A DNA stretch of 64,000 nt, from assembly GCF_000970455.1 (NCBI RefSeq), contig NZ_LAJG01000014.1:434001-498000 (forward strand), written 5' to 3'. The DNA is from Devosia soli. Lineage in GTDB: Bacteria > Pseudomonadota > Alphaproteobacteria > Rhizobiales > Devosiaceae. Of this stretch, positions 39,115-45,735 are shown piece after piece (position 1 is the first letter of the stretch; each line of letters begins with the position of its first letter). A program made the position numbers and the translations under genes. The notes below the pieces were generated by a model. It made no database searches. It was not told where the DNA came from and worked only from the letters and a program-made list of their open reading frames with translations.

Positions 39115-39508
39115 ATGATTCAGCTCCTCGCCCGTTCATGGGCCAGCAGGTTGACCAAGGCAAGACCAATCTCGGCAGCGCCCCATCACCCGTCTTGTTC
39201 ACCTTCATAAAGCTTTGCCGGCCTGAACCGATCCCGCGGCAAACGCGATCTTTCTCGACCCGGCTAAGGATACCATCAGTCTCACAAGGCCCCACCAACC
39301 ACCCTCCTTCCTTCGGGCTCGACCCGAGGGCCAGTACGGGAGCCCCAAAAATTTGGCCGCGATCAGTGATCCTCGGGTCAAGCCCGAAGGAAGACCAATG
39401 GGTTTGGTGACTAAGTGAAGCTGTACGTCATCGCCTACCCCACAGTGGGGATGAACCCCAACCCACAAACGCATACACTGCCCCAACGCTTTCACTCAGA
39501 ATCACCCC
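39115..39508. other. 394 bp intergenic region with inverted repeats
   Basis: No coding gene is supported here. It lies between the divergent MFS gene (minus) and the first DMT gene (plus), so it should hold promoters for both. Its middle is taken up by the large REP-type inverted repeat at 39308-39392. Near 39440-39452 there is a short hairpin, CCCCAC-A-GTGGGG. Nothing else stands out. Confidence 0.6.
39308..39392. repeat. Pair of inverted palindromic repeats (REP/BIME-like)
   Basis: TTCCTTCGGGCTCGACCCGAGG at 39308-39329 is the reverse complement of CCTCGGGTCAAGCCCGAAGGAA at 39371-39392, with one mismatch over 22 bases. A 41 bp spacer separates them. Each arm can also fold on itself (TCGGG/CCCGA). 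The same type of GGGTCAAGCCC or GGGTCGAGCCC palindrome is widespread in intergenic DNA of alphaproteobacteria, so this is probably a member of a dispersed family. Confidence 0.8.
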
Positions 39509-40006
39509 ATGACCCCATCCCAGACCCAGCGGCCCAATCCGCTGCATCTTCTCGCGGCTTTTGCCAGCGGCGGCCTTCTTACCTTGGCCATTTTCGTCAA
39601 TGGCGAAGCCGGTCGCCTTGGTGGCGCACTTTTCTCGTCATGGCTCGCGCATGGCGTCGGCACCATCGTCGCGGTCGCGGTCCTCGCGCTGATCTGGCGC
39701 CGCGAACGCGCCGCCACCAAAATCGCCGAAGCACAGCACGGCAAGGCACCGCTCTGGGCCTATCTTGGTGGCATTTTCGGCGCCGTCACCGTCATGCTGA
39801 CCTCGACTGCCGTCAACTCGCCCCTCGCCCTCGCCGGCACTCTGGCGCTCGGTCTCGCCGGCCAGGTCGTCCTCAGCCTCGCCGCCGATTATTGGGGCCT
39901 CCTCGGCCTCGCCCGCCGTCGCCTCGATCTGCGCGATGCCGGCGCCGTCATCCTCATTGCCGGCGGTAGCCTCCTCATCATACTTTTCGGCTTGGGTGCC
40001 GCATGA
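39509..40006 (+). CDS. DMT family transporter, half-size DUF606-type (first of a pair)
   Basis: A 165-residue membrane protein with five hydrophobic helices, in the DUF606/YdcZ branch of the drug/metabolite transporters. Family blocks include AFASGGLLTLAIFVNGEAGR at about 15-35 and WAYLGGIFGAVTVMLTSTAVN at about 85-105, followed by GLAGQVVLSLAADYWGLLG. Its stop overlaps the start of a second similar gene by 4 bp (ATGA). Half-size partners probably act together as a heterodimer, as in paired small multidrug transporters. Substrate is unknown. Confidence 0.88.
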   Translation: MTPSQTQRPNPLHLLAAFASGGLLTLAIFVNGEAGRLGGALFSSWLAHGVGTIVAVAVLALIWRRERAATKIAEAQHGKAPLWAYLGGIFGAVTVMLTSTAVNSPLALAGTLALGLAGQVVLSLAADYWGLLGLARRRLDLRDAGAVILIAGGSLLIILFGLGAA

Positions 40007-40425
40007 TCCTGCCGCTCATCGCCGCCTTCTCCGCCGGCGTCCTCGTCATCCTCAGCCGCCAGGTCAATGGCCGCATGTCGATGTCCTCGACCCCGATGAT
40101 TTCGTCTTTCTGGAATCACGTCGTCGGCTTCGCCGTCCTCACCCTCATTGGGCTCGTCATCGGCGGACTTATCCCTGCCCATATCGGCGAGATGCCTTGG
40201 TGGGTTTTCACCGGCGGCGCCATCGGCGTGGTCTTCGTCGCTTCCGGTTCCTGGCTCATCACCCGCATCGGCGCCGTCAATTCGACGCTCCTCGTCATCG
40301 CCGGCCAAATGGTCTTCGGCGTGATTTTCGATCTCGTGCGCGGCGCACCCGTGACGATCTGGGCTTCGGCCCTAGGCATCGTCATGATTTTAGCGGGAAT
40401 GGCGCTCACACAACGTCGGCGATAA
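40003..40425 (+). CDS. DMT family transporter, half-size DUF606-type (second of a pair)
   Basis: A 140-residue membrane protein of five helices, homologous in layout to the preceding gene: SAGVLVILSRQVNGRMS near the start, WWVFTGGAIGVVFVASGSWL in the middle and IAGQMVFGVIFDLVRG after it. The Gln-Val-Asn-Gly and Gly-Gln motifs correspond to VNG and GQV in its partner. The overlap of start and stop codons argues for equal expression. No terminator on the plus strand is obvious. Confidence 0.88.
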   Translation: MILPLIAAFSAGVLVILSRQVNGRMSMSSTPMISSFWNHVVGFAVLTLIGLVIGGLIPAHIGEMPWWVFTGGAIGVVFVASGSWLITRIGAVNSTLLVIAGQMVFGVIFDLVRGAPVTIWASALGIVMILAGMALTQRRR

Positions 40426-40436
40426 CGGAATGCTAA

Positions 40437-40460
40437 CAAAAACGGGGCCACTCGGCCCCG
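40437..40460 (-). terminator. Rho-independent terminator of the xylX-linked operon
   Basis: Read on the minus strand, CGGGGCC-GAGT-GGCCCCG is followed by TTTTTG (A-run at 40438-40442 on the plus strand). It lies 26 bp after the aldehyde dehydrogenase stop. Confidence 0.85.
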
Positions 40461-40485
40461 CTTTCACATCGAGATTTCGTGGCCT

Positions 40486-41925
40486 TTAGCCGGCTGCGGT
40501 GTACGCCGTCTTCACGATGGTGAAGAACTCGGCCGCATACTTGCCCTGCTCGCGTGATCCATACGACGAGCCCTTGCGCCCGCCAAACGGCACGTGGAAG
40601 TCAACGCCGGCGGTCGGCACATTGACCATCACCATGCCCGCTTCCGAGTTGCGCTTGAAGTGCGTCGCATACTTGAGCGAGGTCGTCACGATCCCGGCCG
40701 AAAGACCGAATTCGGTGTCATTCGCGGTCGCTAGCGCCTCTTCATAATCCTTCACGCGAATGACAGCAGCCACCGGCCCGAAGATTTCTTCGCGGGCGAT
40801 CCGCATGGAGTTCGTCGCCTCGGTAAAGAGAGTCGGCTGCAGGAAGTAGCCTTCCGTATCCTTGGTCACTCGCTCGCCACCGGCCGCGATCTTGGCGCCC
40901 TCGCCCTTGCCGATCTCGATGTAGTCGGTGTCCTGCTTGAGCTGGCCCGGATCGACCACCGGCCCAATTTCGGTATTCTTATCAAGGGCATCGCCCACCC
41001 GCAGGTTACGCGTACGCTCGGCAAGCGCCTCGACGAACTTGTCGTGAATGCCTTCGGTTACGATCACGCGGCTCGACGCCGTGCAGCGCTGGCCGGTCGA
41101 GAAAAACGCCGACTGCGCAACGCTTTCGACGGCAACCTTGAGATCGGCATCGTCGAGCACGATGGTCGGGTTCTTGCCGCCCATTTCGAGCTGGAACTTG
41201 CGGCCAACTTTGATCGACGCCTCGGCGACCCGCTTGCCCGTCCCTACCGAACCGGTGAACGAAACCGCATTGACATCGGGGCTGTCGAGCATGGTCTGGC
41301 CGACCACGGAACCCTTGCCCATCACGAGGTTGACGACGCCCTTCGGAAGGCCTGCGCGCACGAGAATATCGACGATCGCCCAGGTCGAACCCGGCACGAG
41401 ATCTGCCGGCTTGATGACGACCGTGTTGCCATAGGCCAGCGCCGGCGCCATCTTCCAGGACGGAATGGCGATCGGGAAATTCCACGGCGTTATGATGCCG
41501 ATAACGCCAACCGGCTCACGGGTGATTTCGACCGTCAGGCCCGGACGCGCGCTCGGGAGAATTTCGCCCGCCAAGCGCAGCGTTTCGCCGGCAAAGAAGT
41601 CAAAAATCTGCGCGGCGCGGGTGACTTCGCCGATGCCTTCGGGCAGCGTCTTGCCTTCTTCGCGGCTCAGCAGTTCGCCAAGTTCCTGCTTGCGGGCTAG
41701 GATTTCCTGGCTGGTCTTGGAAAGGATCGCGTGACGCTCAAGAATGCCCGAGCGCGACCACGCCGGGAACGCTGCCTTTGCAGCGGCAATCGCCTGCTTA
41801 GTTTCGTCGGCCGTCGCGCGCGCGTAGACGCCGACCACCTCGTTGATGTTGGACGGATTGATGTTTTCGACACCATCGGCGCCGACCCACTCACCATTGA
41901 TCAGGTTCTTGTGCAATTCGCTCAT
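40486..41925 (-). CDS. Aldehyde dehydrogenase, probably alpha-ketoglutarate semialdehyde dehydrogenase
   Basis: Oxidises an aldehyde with NAD(P)+. The 479 residues carry the complete fold: ITPWNFPIAIPSWKMAPAL (cofactor and substrate site), FTGSVGTGKRV (NAD loop), LEMGGKNPTIVLDDAD with the catalytic Glu, and FFSTGQRCTASSR with the catalytic Cys. The C-terminal VPTAGVDFHVPFGGRKGSSYGSREQG matches the last enzyme of the Caulobacter xylose pathway closely by eye. The gene is 48 bp after the FAH-family dehydratase, which supports the final step to alpha-ketoglutarate. I leave the symbol blank, since xylA is also used for xylose isomerase. Confidence 0.88.
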   Translation of the reverse strand: MSELHKNLINGEWVGADGVENINPSNINEVVGVYARATADETKQAIAAAKAAFPAWSRSGILERHAILSKTSQEILARKQELGELLSREEGKTLPEGIGEVTRAAQIFDFFAGETLRLAGEILPSARPGLTVEITREPVGVIGIITPWNFPIAIPSWKMAPALAYGNTVVIKPADLVPGSTWAIVDILVRAGLPKGVVNLVMGKGSVVGQTMLDSPDVNAVSFTGSVGTGKRVAEASIKVGRKFQLEMGGKNPTIVLDDADLKVAVESVAQSAFFSTGQRCTASSRVIVTEGIHDKFVEALAERTRNLRVGDALDKNTEIGPVVDPGQLKQDTDYIEIGKGEGAKIAAGGERVTKDTEGYFLQPTLFTEATNSMRIAREEIFGPVAAVIRVKDYEEALATANDTEFGLSAGIVTTSLKYATHFKRNSEAGMVMVNVPTAGVDFHVPFGGRKGSSYGSREQGKYAAEFFTIVKTAYTAAG

Positions 41926-41973
41926 ATCGAGGCCTTTCGGGTTGTTCAGTGGGCTGCCGGCAAAACGCGGCGG

Positions 41974-43125
41974 CTAAAGGAGGTCGGCGCGGGCAAGATC
42001 GCGCAGCAGATGGCTCGTGCCATAGGTCCAAGGCGGACACTTGGTGGAAAGGTTGACGGTATTGGTCAGAGTACCAAGCGATGGCGTCGAAATGGAGACC
42101 GTGTCCCCGATCTTATGGGTAAAGCCCTTGCCCACCCCGTCGCGATCCTTCACCGGCGCAAACATCGTGCCGAGGTAAAGCACCAGCCCGTCCGGATACT
42201 GATGATGGCTGCCGATGGTTGCCGCCACCAGCGATTCCGGCGTGCGCGAAATCTGCGCCATGTTCGAAGCGCCTTCGAGCACAAAACCATCGGTGCCTTC
42301 GACGCGCAGCGCGATCTCGGAATTCTTGACGGTCTCTAGCGTAAACTCGCCGTCGAAGAGCCGCACGAATGGTCCGAGCGCAGCCGAGGCATTGTTGTCC
42401 TTGGCCTTGCCCAGGAGCAGCGCCGAGCGGCCTTCCACGTCGCGCAGATTGACGTCATTACCCAGCGTCGCGCCGACGATCTCGCCCTTGCTGGTGACCA
42501 GCAGTGCCACTTCCGGTTCGGGATTGTTCCAGCTCGAAATCGGATGCAGCCCAACCTCGGCGCCGAAGCCCACCGAGCTCATCGGCTGGCTCTTGGTAAA
42601 AATCTCGGCGTCCGGACCGATCCCCACTTCGAGGTACTGGCTCCAAACACCCTTTTCGATCAGTGCGGCCTTGACCTTCATTGCCGGCTCGGAGCCCGGC
42701 ACGAGTTGGGAAAGATCGGTGCCGATCAGGTCGAGAATTTCTGTCCGCAGCGCATCCGCGCGCGACTTATCCCCGCGGGCCTGTTCTTCGATTACTCTTT
42801 CGAGCAGCGAAACGACGAAAGTCACACCCGAAGCCTTGATGGCCTGGAGATCGATGGGAGAGAGCAAAGCCGGCAAATTTTTACTGGTCTGACCAGTGCG
42901 CGAATTTTCGATGATCGCGTCCACGGCGCCAACCGACTTGCCGCTTGCCGAGCGAACATGCTCGGCCGCGCGGCCGCTCTCGGCAATGTCTCGCACTGTC
43001 GCCATGCCCTTGGCCGTGATGTCGAACACCTGCCCGTCACGCACGGTGACGACCCTCGGCTCGATAAAGCCAGGTACTTTTGCGCGTCCAAGGAGTACGC
43101 CGTCAGGAATAATCGTCGCGTCCAT
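41974..43125 (-). CDS. xylX: FAH-family dehydratase, probably 2-keto-3-deoxy-pentonate dehydratase (XylX-like)
   Basis: A 383-residue fumarylacetoacetate-hydrolase-superfamily enzyme. It is expected to remove water from 2-keto-3-deoxy-D-xylonate (or L-arabonate) to give alpha-ketoglutarate semialdehyde. Key blocks are KASGVTFVVSLLERVIEEQARGD, YLEVGIGPDAEIFTK, WNNPEPEVALLV (metal site Glu residues) and GNDVNLRDVEGRSALLLGKAKDNNASAALGPF. These match Caulobacter XylX very closely as I remember it. Only this and the following dehydrogenase of the Weimberg pathway are present; the dehydrogenase, lactonase and xylonate dehydratase genes are not in the window. Whether xylose or arabinose is the source is open. 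Confidence 0.85.
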   Translation of the reverse strand: MDATIIPDGVLLGRAKVPGFIEPRVVTVRDGQVFDITAKGMATVRDIAESGRAAEHVRSASGKSVGAVDAIIENSRTGQTSKNLPALLSPIDLQAIKASGVTFVVSLLERVIEEQARGDKSRADALRTEILDLIGTDLSQLVPGSEPAMKVKAALIEKGVWSQYLEVGIGPDAEIFTKSQPMSSVGFGAEVGLHPISSWNNPEPEVALLVTSKGEIVGATLGNDVNLRDVEGRSALLLGKAKDNNASAALGPFVRLFDGEFTLETVKNSEIALRVEGTDGFVLEGASNMAQISRTPESLVAATIGSHHQYPDGLVLYLGTMFAPVKDRDGVGKGFTHKIGDTVSISTPSLGTLTNTVNLSTKCPPWTYGTSHLLRDLARADLL

Positions 43126-43340
43126 TTTGGCTCCCCACTAAAATGTTGGGGCAGACCTAACCCGTCGCGCCGCGGCGGCGCAAGCCTGAGCGCAAAATAA
43201 TCATACTTATTGGGCAGCGCGCTCAGGCGGTCAGCGATAAACGCCAGCCTAACCATCCATTCAACTGTGGTTCATCCGTGCCGCATTACTGACGCAATGG
43301 GTGGGGAATGAATGCCTCACCGAACACTCAGGAGTTTCCC

Positions 43341-44057
43341 ATGCGTCTCGTGACTGCCCTTGCCCCTCTCGCCCTGCTGGCCGCAACTATCCCAGCCTAT
43401 GCCGGCACCATCACTATAGAGGGACGCGGAGAGGTTCGCGCGGCACCGGACATGGCGCTGATCAATTCGGGCGTTACGACCCAGGGCACGACCGCGCGCG
43501 AAGCGCTTGATGCCAATACGGCGGCCATGGCCGACCTGCTGGCAACGCTAAAGGAAGCTGGAATCGAAGCGCGCGACATCCAGACGTCGGGCTTCTCGGT
43601 CAACCCGAACTATGTCTATTCGGACAATCGCGACTCCAACGGCTATACCCTGCCGCCCAAGATCAACGGCTACCAGGTCTCCAATACGGTCACCGTTGCC
43701 GTCCGCGACCTCGAAGAGCTCGGCGCCATTCTCGACAAGTCGGTGAATGTCGGCGCCAACACCATCAACGGCATCAGCTTCTCGGTCGCCGACCCTACCG
43801 AGCTTTACAACGAAGCGCGCAAGAAGGCTTTCGCCGACGCCCGCGCCAAGGCCGAGCTCTATGCCACCGCCGCTAGCGCCACGCTGGGTGAGCTCGAATC
43901 CATTTCGGAAAGCCAGAACATCAACAGCCCTATCCCGATGCCGATGTATGCCCGCGCTGATGTAGCACAGGCCGCCGTGCCGGTCGAAGCTGGCGAAATG
44001 ACCTTTGAGATCGGCGTCAATGTTCAGTGGGAATTGGACGCCCAGGCGACGAATTGA
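43341..44057 (+). CDS. SIMPL domain protein (DUF541), periplasmic
   Basis: A 238-residue secreted protein. The first 23 residues (MRLVTALAPLALLAATIPAYA) are a signal peptide. The rest is one SIMPL domain, seen in GRGEVRAAPDMALINSGVTTQG, then NPNYVYSDNRDSNGYTLPPKINGYQVSNTVTV and SVADPTELYNEARKKAFADARAKAELYA. The family has unclear function; members have been linked to oxidative stress (YggE). I use the ATG with a CAGGAG site upstream, not one 11 codons earlier. It is divergent from xylX; the 215 bp gap carries both promoters. Confidence 0.92.
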   Translation: MRLVTALAPLALLAATIPAYAGTITIEGRGEVRAAPDMALINSGVTTQGTTAREALDANTAAMADLLATLKEAGIEARDIQTSGFSVNPNYVYSDNRDSNGYTLPPKINGYQVSNTVTVAVRDLEELGAILDKSVNVGANTINGISFSVADPTELYNEARKKAFADARAKAELYATAASATLGELESISESQNINSPIPMPMYARADVAQAAVPVEAGEMTFEIGVNVQWELDAQATN

Positions 44058-44180
44058 TCGCGCTGGCCTTGAACCGGCCACGTTAAGAGCGCACCTGCCC
44101 CCTCGAGCCGAGCAATCGGTTCAGGCCTTCGAGGCAGGTGCATCCAGATTTCCGGGTTCCCCTGTTGAGGGGGCTTGGAG

Positions 44181-44218
44181 GGTGGGGGCGGTCCCACCGT
44201 AGTCACCCCGCCCCCACC
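44181..44218. repeat. GC-rich inverted repeat between converging genes
   Basis: GGTGGGGGCGG at 44181-44191 pairs perfectly with CCGCCCCCACC at 44208-44218 around a 16-base loop. A small CCCC-TGTTGA-GGGG hairpin precedes it at about 44159-44172. The position, 8 bp before the end of the TauE gene, is that of a transcription barrier, but no T-runs follow, so REP-type is also possible. Confidence 0.6.
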
Positions 44219-44225
44219 TGTCATC

Positions 44226-45056
44226 TCAGCCGAACAGCACCTTCCAGAGCATGTTGAGCCCCACCGCCACGAGGAAGGTGGCAAAGACATATTTCAGCGT
44301 TTTCTGGTCCAGGCGATGTGCCAGCGCCGCGCCGATCGGCGCGCAGAGCGCCGCCGTGAACCCAACCAGCACCAGTGCGACGAGATTGACGTAGCCGAGG
44401 CTGAACGGCGGTAGGTCGCCAACGCCCCACCCCGAAATCAAAAACCCCAGCGACCCGGAAATGGCGATGGCAACCCCAATCGCCGCCGAAGTACCCACCG
44501 CCTTATGCATGGTCTCGCCAAAGGCCACGAGCGTCGGCACCGTGAGCGACCCGCCGCCGACCCCCATCAGCGACGAGATATAGCCGACGATGAACGCCGC
44601 GATGCGGTGCGTTAACTTGGAGCCGCGCAGGTGTCCCATGAGCTTAGCCTGAAACGAGAAGACGATATTGGCCGCAATGACGAAGGCCATCACTGCAAAG
44701 ACGATCCGCAACACGTCGCCGGAATACCAGCCGGCCATCAACCCGCCGATAAACGTTCCGGCAACGATGAACGGCGTCCAGAGCCCGAGCGCGTTCGTAT
44801 CGAGCGCCCCGCGCCTTTGATGCGAGCGCGCGCTCATGATGCCGGTTGGGATGATGATGGCGAGCGAAGTGCCTACCGCTACATGCTGAACGACTTCCGC
44901 ATCGAACCCCATCAACAACAAGGCGTTGCTGAGCGCCGGCACGATCACCGCCCCGCCACCGATGCCGAGCAGGCCTGCTGCGACGCCGGATACGACACCT
45001 GTGGCCAGCATGCCCAGCGCAAAGGGCCAATAGCTGATGACGGCAACCCAATCCAT
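44226..45056 (-). CDS. Sulfite exporter TauE/SafE family membrane protein
   Basis: A 276-residue inner-membrane protein with about eight helices. Blocks such as GVVSGVAAGLLGIGGGAVIVPAL at about 20-42 and SSLMGVGGGSLTVPTLVAFG at about 160-180 show the internal repeat of the family. Family members export sulfite or other sulfur compounds or organic anions; nothing here decides the substrate. The gene starts 2 bp after the YjbQ-family gene stop and is likely translated with it. It converges on the SIMPL gene. Confidence 0.92.
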   Translation of the reverse strand: MDWVAVISYWPFALGMLATGVVSGVAAGLLGIGGGAVIVPALSNALLLMGFDAEVVQHVAVGTSLAIIIPTGIMSARSHQRRGALDTNALGLWTPFIVAGTFIGGLMAGWYSGDVLRIVFAVMAFVIAANIVFSFQAKLMGHLRGSKLTHRIAAFIVGYISSLMGVGGGSLTVPTLVAFGETMHKAVGTSAAIGVAIAISGSLGFLISGWGVGDLPPFSLGYVNLVALVLVGFTAALCAPIGAALAHRLDQKTLKYVFATFLVAVGLNMLWKVLFG

Positions 45057-45058
45057 GC

Positions 45059-45478
45059 TTATTCCCCGATGATATGAAGCACCACTTCACGCCGGTGCGG
45101 ACGCTTGCGGTGTTCAAAGAGATAGATGCCCTGCCAGGTGCCGAGCATTGCCCGCCCATCCGAAATCGGAATGCCGATCGAAGTCTGCGTCAACGCTGCC
45201 TTGATGTGAGCCGGCATGTCGTCGGGCCCTTCAAGTGTATGGATAAGCCAATCCATCCCCTCGGGCACAAGCCGCCGGAAATAGCCCAGCATGTCGACCT
45301 GCACATCCGGATCGGCATTTTCCTGGATCAGCAGCGAGCAGGACGTATGGCGGACAAAGACCGTGACGAGCCCCACTTCGACGCCCGATCGCACAATGGC
45401 GTCGTCCACCCTCCCTGTGAATTCGTAAAGAGCCTGTCCGGACGTGGGAATCGTGAGCTGTTCGATGGCCTGGCGCAT
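45059..45478 (-). CDS. Secondary thiamine-phosphate synthase YjbQ (UPF0047 family)
   Basis: A 139-residue enzyme of the UPF0047 family; E. coli YjbQ shows weak thiamine-phosphate synthase activity. It includes VRHTSCSLLIQENADPDVQVDML, in which the His and the Glu-Asn-Ala-Asp motif are hallmarks, and HIKAALTQTSIGIPISDGRAMLGTWQGIYLFEHR with the second conserved His and Gly-Thr-Trp-Gln block. I start at MRQAIEQL; a longer reading of 24 residues is basic and not conserved. The gene leads a two-gene operon with the TauE gene. The 257 bp upstream are shared with the ompA-type gene. Confidence 0.88.
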   Translation of the reverse strand: MRQAIEQLTIPTSGQALYEFTGRVDDAIVRSGVEVGLVTVFVRHTSCSLLIQENADPDVQVDMLGYFRRLVPEGMDWLIHTLEGPDDMPAHIKAALTQTSIGIPISDGRAMLGTWQGIYLFEHRKRPHRREVVLHIIGE

Positions 45479-45735
45479 GCCTTGGCCAACTAGCACGATA
45501 CCGCTCCAGCTGCGAGGCCGCGATCTTTTGAACAGTTCGCCGCGCCGCAATCCTGCCTAAATCAAGCATCCACAAGATCATCTCGTATGGTGCGGAACCG
45601 GCGTCAGACTGCGGCGTTTCGGGGCTTACGGGGATGCTATGCCGTGGGCTGGAGCGAGGTTGACCATTCAGCCTCCGTTCAGAAATTTCCCACGATGCTC
45701 GGCACAACGTGTCACCTACGACGAAGGAAAGAATA

